46,636 nucleotides of DNA from Heterostelium multicystogenum (lineage: Eukaryota > Evosea > Eumycetozoa > Acytosteliales > Acytosteliaceae), in NCBI GenBank assembly GCA_003667245.1, contig RCNN01000227.1:1-46636 (forward strand), in the 5' to 3' direction. The notes beneath the pieces were generated by a model. The model had not been told where the DNA came from. It did not search any database and was given only the letters and a program-made list of their open reading frames with translations. The position numbers and the translations under genes were made by a program. Of the stretch, positions 11,351 through 22,448 are shown one piece after another; within the stretch, counting starts at the first letter, position 1, and the number at the start of each line of letters is the position of its first letter.

Positions 11351-13073
11351 ATGTATAAAGTTACATTATATCTATCTATATTATTTTATATATTTGCTTT
11401 ACATTTTCAATATATTCAGTCCGCCATATTGAATGTAAATGGCTTATATGAATGTAAAAATGATCAATTTGCATATGAAGGTATTTCCCTCAAACAACGG
11501 AAATATATTTATGTTAAAAACTGTACAATCTTTCAAAAACACTCAATTCACCTTAATTGATTCAAATTTAACATTAAATGAAATAAACTTTTATAACTAT
11601 CAAGTTCTCTTTGATTTAAAGGTAAGTAGAAATAATGAAATATTCTATATTATGAAATCAAAACCTAACAATCTTATTTAAATAGGGAAAATCCACACTT
11701 AATATTATCAATATTGATACTCTACCAATTTCACAAAATTTTTAACCTTTCAACAAATACTTTGGCTACCATTCAAAGCTCATCCATACAATTCACATCT
11801 CCTTCCTTACAATCAAGGTGAAATATTAGTTTTAGATTCTACATTACAACTATCAGATATTGAATATATTGATTCAAATCTAAATATTAAGAATTCATCA
11901 TTATCTGTAAAAAATACAATTTCCAATATATTAGCATTATCTTTGGTAAGTATAAATCAAAGAATAGATATAGAATATAATTAGTATTAATTTTTAAATA
12001 CTAGTATAATTCCAGTGCTTTATTTGAATAATGTAACATTTAGGTAAGTAGTTTTTACAGATGTCATTCTTATAAAAACACACCGCTGATCATCGTCTTT
12101 TTTAGAATGGCGAAATTAGTTTAAAATCATCAAATCTCTTTTATTCTCCTAAATCTATTCTTTACAAACAGACCAGTACTTAAAAGGTTCATATTTAGGC
12201 TTAGACGGAGATTTAGAATTAAAGAATGTCAAGCTTTCATTTAATGACATTGCATACGTTGAAGGATATGGATCACTGAGATGCTCAAGTTCAATTCAAT
12301 CAAATGATGTGTTAATCTTTGGTTCAAATCACTTGGTATCAAATTTAATGATAGACTGTCCAATTTCAAATAATGATTTAATATTCAATGTTTTTATTGA
12401 CACTGCCATCAATTATTCTAAATGTAAGCTCATCATAGTGATTAGTTTTCATATAACAAGAAATGACTTTTTACTCACTTAATTTAATCAAGTTCATACC
12501 AAAAATATCATTTTACTCGCCAACTACACAGATTAACCTATTCATAAACAATAACTTCAACCAAAATATTACATTGTTTACATTTGAATTGACCTCCCAA
12601 TTTAGTCAATCAAAGATCACACTCAACTATTCAAACTCAAAATATGAATGTAAATATGTTTGTAGCTTCAAATAGTTTATCCTTAGAGTTTACTGAAATT
12701 ATCACCACTGGCACGACTACTGGTAGCACTACTGAAACTACAACTACAACTACAACTACATCAGTATCTACATCTTCAAGCTCAACTACATCGTCAGGAA
12801 CTGATTCAAGTCAAGAAAACAATTCAAACTAATACTCCTATCATTATATACAATGTGAAGAAAAGAGTAATTCTAAACCCTTGATAGCAATGGGGCATCA
12901 TTTTGGGTACTGCTGCATTTATCTTAATCATACTGGGCATTGGAATCTATTATATTAAATACAGGGACTGTTTTACCACTCGTTATTATCCAGACCCAAA
13001 TAGGACAACAAGTACAGATTCATTTGCAACTCTTACTACCCCCGGATCAAAGCTAAGGCATATAGATATTTAA
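11351..13073 (+). CDS. Type I membrane protein with repeat-like ectodomain and Thr/Ser stalk
   Basis: I do not recognise a named family. A cleavable signal peptide (MYKVTLYLSILFYIFALHFQ) leads into an ectodomain with short, regularly spaced alternations of Ser/Asn and beta-branched residues (VLDSTLQLSDIEYIDSNLNI, KNSSLSVKNTISNIL). This resembles dictyostelid parallel beta-helix surface proteins. A Thr/Ser-rich stalk follows (12700-12820), then one transmembrane helix (ILGTAAFILIILGIGIYYIK) and a short basic cytoplasmic tail ending at 13071-13073. Introns start with GTAAGT near 11622, 11946 and 12042. The frame shifts at the AAAAA run near 11534, near 11744, around 12830 and at GGGG near 12894. 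The stop is 90 bp from the convergent GANP stop. Likely role: cell surface or adhesion, inferred from topology only. Confidence 0.6.
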
Positions 13074-13163
13074 ATATCAATTATATTTGTTTATAATAAA
13101 GTATATTTAAACACAAATTTATAAAGAGATATATGTTTGGATATTTTATTTAGGTAGTACGCT

Positions 13164-16100
13164 TTACCATATATTCGATTTGTAAAGTGACTCTTCGAAT
13201 CTTTGATTTTCTCTTTTCTCTTGGGCAAGACTTGATAATAGTTCATCAAGTTTGTTTCTTTTATCGAGCTTGTTAAGGCTAGACGAGAAGTTGTTTGCAG
13301 TTCTCCAATATTTGACATCTTGGTGTTGATCTACTGGGGACATAGGTACCTCAGAAAATTCTCTCTTCTTAGGGTTATAGGGACTATTGCTCATGGTGGT
13401 ATTTAAATCATCAAGTGAAAGTTCTTTTGCTTTTCCATTGGTAGTATTGGGTGTCAATCTAGCAGGTGATGAAAATTGAACGTATTGTCTATTTGGAGTT
13501 GTATGGATCTGTATTGCTGGTCTGTCAATCTTTATCATTCCTATTGTAGAGGGACGTTGTTGTCTGCTTGTATCTAAACAACTTAGTAGCTCTTGGTGAT
13601 AGTAACAATTAAGCAGTGAAACTGTACTAATTTGGTGTGATATTACTAGTTCAAATATAATATGCCATGGAAGAGGAATTACAGTTTGTGTAGGAACATC
13701 TAAAAGGAAGAAGGATGTTAAGATTGTGTCCATTTTTTTAATTCAATTCTAACTTACTTTGTAATTGTTGGTTGAACGATTGGAAAATATGTTTGATCTG
13801 TGATAGTAGAATTTGACAATTTTCACTGTTGGTGAAGAGATTTAACCATGACTGAATCTTGCCAATAATGTTGAGATCATTAGATAAGAGTATTGACTTG
13901 AATCCATCGATTGTGCTATGTACAGAACCATTGTCGACTATGGTTGCAGCAATAAGATTTGCAATTCTCTTGGGAGTGGTGGTAATGAAATTGATTTTAG
14001 TTCTTTAGCTACTTGCTCAAAGTTAGTGTCAGAATTCCAAAGTAGATTTGAATTGTTATGTGTAAATTCTGGAATGGGCCAGTCTATTGTCTTAAATTGG
14101 GTTGGTCAACAATTTAGAAAGTTGCTGTAAGAGTAGATTATAATATTCAATGAAATCAACAGGATTGATCAATTGGGAAGCGACAAGCGATGTACCCATT
14201 GGATCTCTTGACATAATGTAAGTAGGGTCTCATAAGGAGGACCTAGATTGTGAGTTGCAAATGTTGTCCAAAATAGTGGAAAGTGGGACGAGATCCTCTG
14301 TGTGAAAATTGTTGGAGAATATTTGGGCTAACCAATTCAATGAAAATTCGACCTGATTTCTAAGCTGTTCACCTGTGTATCTTTGTTTATCTACAAATTC
14401 GATTGGTCCAATTTGATATTATGGTATCCCAATGACTCTTATTTATATTTATGAAGTTGTTGATTCTTTGATCTATCACCTCTATAGATGACTGGTGTTC
14501 CACTGCCGCAAATAAATAGTAATGGAAACTCTTCTGTTGTCTCCAAATGAAACTTTGTTTAATAAATCAGTTAATCGTTGCTCATTATCAAGATTAAATT
14601 GATTGTTGAATTCAAATAAAATTGCTCCAACACCTCTAAGCTAGAAAATGTCCAATAACAGGTTAGATATGAATTTTCATTTTAGCAGTACTTTGAATCT
14701 TACATCAATGAAATTGGGGTTTTGGGATTTGTTGTAATGGCCAGGTTAAATGATTTGGGTAGAAACTCTTTGGTGAAAGTACCATCTTCAGATTGTTGTA
14801 GATATTCAAACTGATTTAGTTGACATAATGACCATATTTTGGTACTTTTCTTTGGTTGTTGGTAAGAAAGCAGTTGCTTGAGGTTAAGGGCCAGGTTGTC
14901 GTCATTCTGAGTGGAAACAGAGACAAAACAGTTTCCAATTGATTTTGTTTTCTTCTTTAGAATAGTTCTTTGATAGTGTGTCGTATATAACATAGGGTAA
15001 TGGTATAGGTGAATCAACAATAACTTTGGTTGTTTTTGGAATATCGATATGAACAATCTTTGTTCCATCATTGTTGATTTTCAAAGGAATAAGGGGCGAT
15101 TTAATTTCTTGAGAAGGTGTTCCATGTGCATTAATATACAGGTTGTTAATGGATGAAAATTTGCTTCTGTGTATCAATATACTGTTGAGTTTTGCTGACC
15201 AATGATTGAATAAATATCTAATCAATGCATCTGTAGACTAATATATAATGTAATTAGTAATAGAATTATATGAATTGAGGTGAGTGCTATTTACTTTTTC
15301 TTTATATGATTTGGATATTTTCTTGGGCTTTGATACTATAATATTTTCAGCAGATTTCTTTTTAATGGTAGAAGCTTCTTGGTGTATGAGATCATGAGGA
15401 AACTGAGGAATGGTGTGTTGTGAGGATCGCTTTGACTCCACATAAGGGGTAGAAAGTGCATTGGAGATGGAGTAACATCCAGACTTGGTGCTTTTTGTGT
15501 TGATATATTCATTGGTGTATATGGAAACCACGGATTTTAGGAGTCAAAAATGATGTGGTATCTGCTACGATTTTGTTTGGTGGCAGGGGTTGATAACTTC
15601 ATAGGTGTATAATCGATAGGTGATGATGGTGTGAGACTGTCATTTTTAAATAACATTGGTGGAATGTTTGTGGATTCATCATTTTTCCTTTTTGATTTTT
15701 GTTCCTTTTGAGTTGAAAATTGGCGTAAGAGTGGATAGATTTGAATCTAAAATCTTGTTTACTGGAGGCTGTTTGAGTTGGTTGTATATTAAAAAAGTTA
15801 GGTAAGCTAGGTATATTGGTATCGGTCGTCTTTGTTGGTGTTGTCTGTATTGGAGGAGGAAGCTCTAATGTTGATCTTTCTTTAGATGATTTATCAACAT
15901 TTGTGATGCTTGTTGGAATACTCAATAAAGTGGAAGATTCGGTACTTGGTAATGCATTGTTTTTGATTTCGGGTGTTACAATACCGAATAAACTATTTGA
16001 TTTTGGTTCTTCTTTGTTGGTTGGTGCAGGCTTAGGTGATTGTTTCTCGACATCTAGAGAAGGTGTGGATATTGGAGATGGTTTAGGAGTAAAGCTGGGT

Positions 16101-18990
16101 GATCCAAATATGTTTTGAGATATTAGTTGTAGAAGTTGGTATTACAGCTGCTGATTCTGGTTGCTTTTTGAAGATTGTTGGTGAGAATTGTTGGAGTGGA
16201 TGAAGATTGGATTGTTGGTAGTTTCGAGGTTTAGCAACAGGTGTTGTTTGGAACATAAGGTTCAATTCCTAAAAATTGACAATATCCTTCTGGTACAGGT
16301 TCAGGTACATCGATTACCTGTTGGAATGTAGGTGGAGCAATACTAGATATGAATTTTGATACTTTTGGAGCCATCTTTTGGTGTGTGTCTACGTGCTCCC
16401 CTTTGAAGATAACCTGTTCGGAATTCAATAGTGATACCAACATTTGAAATAAAAGTGCTGCTTGGTCGTTAGAGTTAAAAAGTAGCATGAGAGAAAGATC
16501 ACCCAAGTGGATATGGGCCAGATGTCTTTGCACGGAATGACTTGGCCCATACGAGCTAAAGCAATCAAACGCACACGACTGAAATATTTGTGTAGTAAAC
16601 AAGCCTGTAGGTAGGTCCCTTTGGTTACTAATTTGAAGAAACGACTGTAATTGTCGTGTCTAAATGCCTTCCAAACGTCCCACAGCATATCTAATGAAAG
16701 GGTGCTGTCTGAGCTGCTCGGGTATCGCTATCAAAAATGACACCATGTCTGAAGTGTGATCCATCTGATTCAATATATAATATGATCTAATTTCTGCTTC
16801 GTTGGGATAGGTGGTTCCGGTGGTTTTGTAGTGATCGTCGTAAAACAGCTTCAAACTGGTCAGGCAGTTGTTGAGCTGCTCTTGATTTTGGAATTGATTA
16901 AAGTCCTCCTCACTTTCTTCGCACAGGAAAATGGTGACTGACAATGTGGAAACGTACGCAACGCTCGTGGATATCGATTGATACATCGTCTTTACAATGC
17001 TGACTGGTAAGATCCTGACGCAGTGAACGTGAACGATCACGAACAAAGTTCTGGATCTCTCTAAAGTTTATTCCTTTGCGATCAACAATATTGTGTGTGA
17101 GATGGTTCATTACTTTTGCCAAGATGTGTGGTGGACGAATTTCTTCTGGCGGTATCTCAGTGTATTCCTCTGCAACATTACGCTTGTATTTCTTTACCAA
17201 CTGCAGTTCTCCATTAGGAGCACGCTCTAGTGTGTTGATATCACCTGACAACTCACGATTGTGCCTTTCTCTTGGCGGACACATATCTAAAACATAATCC
17301 AACCTTTGGTGCATTTTTAATATCTGATTTAGTGTGAACCTGTGGAGTTGTTAGTGCTGGCATTGGTGTTGTTCTTTTTGTTACTGGAGTTGAAGTTGGG
17401 GTTGATATCGGAGATGCAAATGTAGGTGTTGAAGATAGACTACTCAATCCATTATTTTTGCTTAGGTGTGGTGGCGACTTCTGATTCTTCTTCAATCTGC
17501 TCCTCAGCATCTTCTTCCTCTTCTTCGATCTCCTCAATATCATCCTCGCCCTCTTCTTCTTTCTCCTCTACTGTCTCCTGACTTTCTACAACTGCCGGAG
17601 TTGCTGGCAATGGAGGAGTATGTGTCAGAGCTGCGGAAAGACGTCGCAGCACCTTTCTTCTGTAATAAAAATCTTAGCTGTCTTTCTTGTGTTTTTTAAC
17701 TTAAGATCATCCAAATCACTTGTTTGAATAGCACTGCTATTGCTCGTTTGTTTGCTGCTGTGCAAAAGGTGAAATTGCGGCTGGTTTTGGACTGCTTACG
17801 CCAATGCTTTCCCGCTGTGTTGATTGTATTACTTTCGTCTGCTGTTTCGTTAAATGTTTTATATACTTTTACTAAAATCGGAGTATTCTTGAATGACTTT
17901 TACTTTTCTCAATGCTTCAGTCGCCTCTTCCTATATTTGATAACCATGAATTAGCATATTTTCATCTTTAAAGATCCAATGCATTACTACTTTGCTTGTA
18001 CCTACAATTGTCGAGAATTCTACAGTGGCATGATATTTATTCAACTTCTTTACAAGTTGCAGCGATACTACAGTTCCATGATGATTGAACAACTCTGTCA
18101 GGTCTGTCTTGAGCTTATTGACATCAGGCATTGCTGGTATTCCTGTGACATATAAACTTCTTCTGTTTCTTTGGTGGTTGATGAGTATTCTGGTGGTGGT
18201 TGTTATTATTATTATTATTATTATTCTGTAGTTGTGCTTGTTGTTTAGCTGTCTTGGTTCGAATGGTGCTGCGTTTTGGATTTAAAAGCAGATACTGTCG
18301 TTGCAGTAGTGGGTGGTATCTTGGGTGTTGTAGTCGTCGTTGTCATTGTTGACCCAAATGCAGATACTCCGGTATTACCTCCAGCACCACCACTAGCAAA
18401 GCTAGGCACTCCAAATGCCGAGATATTGCTGCTACCAAATGCTGATACACTGTTATTAGTCATCGAAAGTATTGCTACCGCCAAATGCTGATACACTGTT
18501 ACTGAATGTTGAGCTACTACCAAATGCCGATGTATTGTTATTAGATGTTGAAGGGTTACTTCCAAATGCTATGTATTGTTGCCTTGTCATCGAAGTATTA
18601 CTGCTGCCAAATGCCGATACATTATTGCTACTAGGTGTTGAGCTACTGCCTAATCCAAATGCCGATACATTATTGCTAGCTGATGTAGTTGCTGACGTAG
18701 TACCAAATATAGACTTATTGGAACTATTATTACCACCAACACTACTGCCAAATGCCAGATACATTGTTGTTTGGTGTGGTGGAGGTTGTCGCAGTTGTAA
18801 AGGTAGGTGAATTCATGAAACTAGTCCCAAAAACAGGTTGTGTATTTGCAGTTGTTGTTTTGTGGATTTAAACTGCTGAATGGTTTAGGTGAGGTGGTAG
18901 ACGACAGCGTAGAAAAGAGTGAACTACCTGTATTGGCACCCATTACTGTTGCTACTACCATTATTGGTAGTATTCCCACCAAAAATCCAT
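13164..18990 (-). CDS. GANP/MCM3AP-like SAC3-domain mRNA export protein with FG repeats and RRM
   Basis: GANP is the scaffold of TREX-2, which links transcription to mRNA export at the nuclear pore. The start at 18988-18990 opens with MDFGGNTTNN after removing one T from a run. Order of parts: FG-type region with tandem SAFGSS repeats (about 18780-18280); RRM (about 18165-17940, RNP2-like LYVTGIP); Pro/Ser/Glu-rich acidic linker (about 17650-17340); SAC3 domain (about 17290-16250: LDMCPPRERHNREL, VKKYKRNVAEEYTEIPPEEI, FVRDRSRSLRQDLTSQ, RCVRFHIVSHH, then the helical repeat TKGTYLQACLLHKYFSR); a long low-complexity and helical C-terminal part; and a terminal helix (KRNKLDELLSSLAQEKRENQ) ending at 13164. 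FG + RRM + SAC3 in this order and a length near 1,900 codons match human GANP. Many single-base frameshifts, and possibly unplaced introns, interrupt it, so the model is an envelope. It is convergent with the upstream membrane-protein gene. Confidence 0.82.
18245..18765 (-). repeat. Coding tandem SAFG(S/G)S repeats of the GANP homologue
   Basis: On the minus strand the motif Ser-Ala-Phe-Gly recurs at least eight times, usually as NNVSAFGSS, separated by Ser/Thr/Asn spacers. The DNA units share the plus-strand signature CCAAATGC(C/T)GATAC. FG repeats of this kind bind nuclear transport factors and match the N-terminus of GANP proteins. The repetition probably makes the locus prone to copy-number change and misassembly. 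Confidence 0.75.
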
Positions 18991-19288
18991 GATATCAACT
19001 ACTCTACTACTACTACTACAGTTCCACTATTTTCGATTACCGATAGTTGAATTGGAATGTATGTATGTATGTGTGTATATGTGTATGACGAATTCACTGA
19101 TAACCACAAATGGGCTTAGCTCTGTTCATTAAAAATAATTGAAGATGCAAATAAAATTGTAGAATATTTTTTCAAAGTAAAAAAAAAATCAATATCTTTT
19201 ATATATATATTATTTTTTAGAATAATAAAAGTTAAATATTCATTGGTACTTTCTTGTGTTACACTTCTGTTGTTCATTTGCTCCAGTT

Positions 19289-20534
19289 CTACTCTAGTCT
19301 TGGTGTGTCATTGTGACAAAGTTGTTGTTCTTCGATGTCTAACGATGAATCGGCGCCTCTAATATAATCCTTGAAAAAAGAATGACACGTCCAATGAGAT
19401 TACGGTAGAAGTACATGTCTGTCTTCAAACTCCTGTAGGTCGATGTCTCTGAACTGGTGTGGTTTTAACCAGTACCTTGAGTTGACCAAGATTGTTACCG
19501 AAAAATGCTGTTCCAACGTTGAGTTGCTGTAAGGGTGGTGTGTTGCACTTGAGCAGGGGGAGAGTATCGCTTTATGGTCAATCCCAAGAGCCTTGATGTC
19601 CTTTGCGTTCTTCTTGAGTGCTCTTGATTCTCTGCTGTTGGGACTGAGCTGCTTGAGAATGCTGCTGGCCAGCTTATCGCCTTGCCTTGAAGGCAGTCTG
19701 CTTTCTTGTGAAATTGGCGCGGGACAATGGTGACTTGAGTTTCTTGGCAGCTTCCTTGATCAGTGTGTGTCTAACTGTCTGCAGCTTTGGTCATGTCGCG
19801 CTTCAGGTCGTTGACTCTTGCCAGGACAGAAGAAGGAACTCACGTGACTCCACCGACAAGTTAATCTTGGCGCTACGCAATGCAATAATATTGAACTTGA
19901 TGTAGCTGATTTCCTGCAGTATTTCACTGTACACGTCACGGTCTCGACGGAGAGCAGTTTGCGCAGCTCGGCAACACGAGCCAACTCTCTCTCAAAGTCT
20001 GATTCTGGTTCAATCTTGTGGTTGTTGATGGATCCATATCGCTGAAAGCTGTCATGAATGAATTTAAAGTCTTTGGCTCAATTCTAACCATATGCTGCTC
20101 AAAGTCGATACCGACTCTTTGGCTTTCTCTAATGTTTGATAGACGCAACATCTCCTTTTGGTCCAATAGCTCTTGTTTCAATGATTCAACGTCGATGTCT
20201 AACATGGCAGATGCTCCAGCTGCACCATCGGTAGCAACCTCATCGACAATCAACCATCATCGACCTCAAAAGTCATCACTAGACAATGAAATGACTTTAG
20301 AATAGAGGTTGAGTGGACTATCCGATTGGAATTGCAAGAGTCGGTCCGGTGTGATGGGAGCGCCCGATGAAGTGAGATAAGCAATCATCTGGCTGTATTC
20401 TCTGAGTTTGATACGCTGACTAGCCAAATGAGAGAGTGTTTTTGCCAATAATTAATGTCTCTCTGTTGCTGCTGCTGTTGCTGCTGACTCTTCAAAAGAT
20501 CATAAGTGTGGTGGTTCACCCGTGAGCCAATCAT
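19289..20534 (-). CDS. Unrecognised helical/coiled-coil protein (frameshifted)
   Basis: No family recognised. The most plausible ATG is at 20532-20534, giving a start (MIGSRVNHHTYDLLKS) followed by a Gln run. Helical, charged blocks then follow in several frames of the same strand: SHLASQRIKLREYSQMIAYL, DVESLKQELLDQKEMLRLSN, IDFEQHMVRIEPKTLNSFM, ERELARVAELRKLLS, VYSEILQEISYIKFNIIALR, ARVNDLKRDMTKAADS, LIKEAAKKLKSPLSRANFTR and KLASSILKQLSP. The end is at 19289-19291 after SSLDIEEQQLCHND. Expected size is about 410 residues if continuous. Heptad-like spacing suggests an elongated structural or complex-forming protein. At least four frame changes are needed. The coding nature is well supported by composition; the function is unknown. 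Confidence 0.6.
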
Positions 20535-21273
20535 TGATGTCGCCTTCTTTCAATTTCCAAGATATTCAAATTGATCTGTATTTAATTTTATATTACTACT
20601 ATTACTATTGCTATTACTTTTGTTATAACTATTTATTTTTCTTTTGTTCTTTATCTACAATTTTATTTATATCATTTATATTATTATTATTACTTGTGTG
20701 TTCTCTAATTCTCTGTACTATAATCTATTCTTTATGATGAGATCATCGATTAATATATCATTTACACCACTTAAGATTGATGTTGTTTTTTGGTGAGGTG
20801 ATTCTGATGCTTTCTGATTGTTCATTGCTTGGCTCTGAGGCTGCTGCCACTCGCTGCAGTGGAAGAGTATCCTCTGATTATCGATCTATATGACAAAGCT
20901 GATGTTGAAGACAACAACAAGCTCTTTTGTCATTCTTAATGATTGCTGTTGCATCATCATCTTGTTCTGACTGACACTCACTAAATAAACTCTTATAGTC
21001 TTTAGTAGTAATATCAAATTAGTGGTGGTCAGTTGACTGATCAGTCATTTAGTCTGATACTCATACCAAAAATAAAAAAAAAGTAAAAAATATTCAAGTT
21101 TCCAAAAAACAAACAAAAAAACGAATTATTATTAATTGGAAAATGGAATTTCATAAATCTTTGTTTTGTTGGGTGGTGTTAGATTTGTCAGATTCTAAAG
21201 TTATATATTTCTTGTTGGTTCTTCAAGTGGATAAATAATAGTAATAATAATTATTCATCAACCTCCGACGTCG
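20535..21273. other. Divergent intergenic region with a possible coding remnant
   Basis: This stretch lies between the divergent starts of the coiled-coil gene (-) and the UBE2T-like gene (+). Most of it is AT-rich. About 20770-21000 is different: on the minus strand it has coding-like composition in more than one frame, for example LLLSSTSALSYRSIIRGYSS and TLPLQRVAAASEPSNEQSES. It could be an upstream exon of the coiled-coil gene or a separate short gene. I cannot assemble a complete frame. Confidence 0.35.
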
Positions 21274-22170
21274 ATGAGCAGACTACCACAAGAGTTATTG
21301 TCGAGATTGAAAGTATGAGCTGGATCTATTTGAGAAGGAACCTCTCCTGGTATCCAGGCTTGGGTCGCCGCTGACCAGGTTGATCATCTTGAGGCATGTG
21401 TGTGTGTTGTTGTTGCCTTTGTCGAAGTAGTAGTAGTTGTATGGGTCGACTAATTATATATTTGTGTAATAGCTATTATAGGACCTGAGTCGACACCCTA
21501 TCACAATGGTGTGTTTAAGCTTGAGATAATAATGCCAATGAGATATCCTTTTGAACCACCTAAAGTCAAATTTATCACACCTATCTATCACCCGAATGTA
21601 GACAACCAGGGCAGAATTGTTTTGGACACCCTAAACATGCCTCCCAAAGGCGCATGGAAGCCAAGTTAAATCTAATGGACTGTACTGAGTACCAGTTAGA
21701 TTACTTATGTCTGAACCAAATCTCGTATGATCCACTGGATGCAGGATATTGTATGTATTCAAATTGATTCTATCAATTTAGTTATGCTAACAGATACAAA
21801 TTGTAAGACAGAGGAATTCAAGAATAATTCATCCACAGTTTTTTAAGACTGCAGAGCCAATGGACAAAGAAATATGCGAAAGAAGATGATAGTTCACGTG
21901 ATAATATTAGTAAAGATGGTACTACAACAACTACAACAACAACAAATACATCGACGTCGATCTCAAGTTTAGGTAAAAGGGATAGAGAACTGATCAAGAT
22001 GAAAACCAGGAAAACGATGATTCGGAACAACCTTCATCGAAAGTAAAATAAACACGAGCAAAAAGATAGTGAAGTCAAGGAAGAAAGACCAAGAAGTAGA
22101 CAACTCCCATTCTAATGAAAAATCAAATGAAGAGAACGAAGAAGAAGAAGAAGACAATGATGGATGGTAA
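21274..22170 (+). CDS. ube2t: UBE2T/FANCT-like ubiquitin-conjugating enzyme, catalytic Cys reads Val
   Basis: UBE2T is the E2 that, with FANCL, monoubiquitinates FANCD2/FANCI in DNA crosslink repair. The ATG at 21274-21276 gives [13 protein letters not shown], then an intron or frameshift, then [20 protein letters not shown]. After an intron ending near 21480 the UBC core reads [58 protein letters not shown]. The order and spacing match UBE2T better than other E2s (PPKGAW in particular). The position of the active-site Cys (GRICLD in the family) is GTT, Val, at 21619-21621. Downstream, the family segment (SLN..TVL.S..LLMSEPN....DPL) is scattered over three frames between 21664 and 21760. The tail ([20 protein letters not shown], poly-Thr, acidic Glu/Asp run) ends at 22168-22170. 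It is an inactive variant, a decaying gene or an error-rich read. Confidence 0.78.
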
Positions 22171-22448
22171 ATTGATCAAACTAAATTCTACTGCTGCTTC
22201 AGAAACTCAAATGAAGAATATGTATAATATTGTTATAATTAAATAAATGTATATAATGAAAGTAGTGATTTAATTAATTACTAATTTACAAAGATTTGGG
22301 GATGGGCGGCGGCGGATTGGTTTGAGTTGGATTTGGCGGGCAAATTTAGAATCTGTATGTTTGTTGGCGGTTGATGTTTTGATGGACTATTCGTTGTACA
22401 AAGGTATATAAATAAAGTTGCTTAGGTTGGCTGGTTGGGTTTGCTTGC

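Noticed and set aside
20522..20737. Tyr/Leu/Ser-rich plus-strand frame
   Set aside because: Low-complexity TTA/TAT runs upstream of the coiled-coil gene. It resembles neither a signal peptide nor a known protein.
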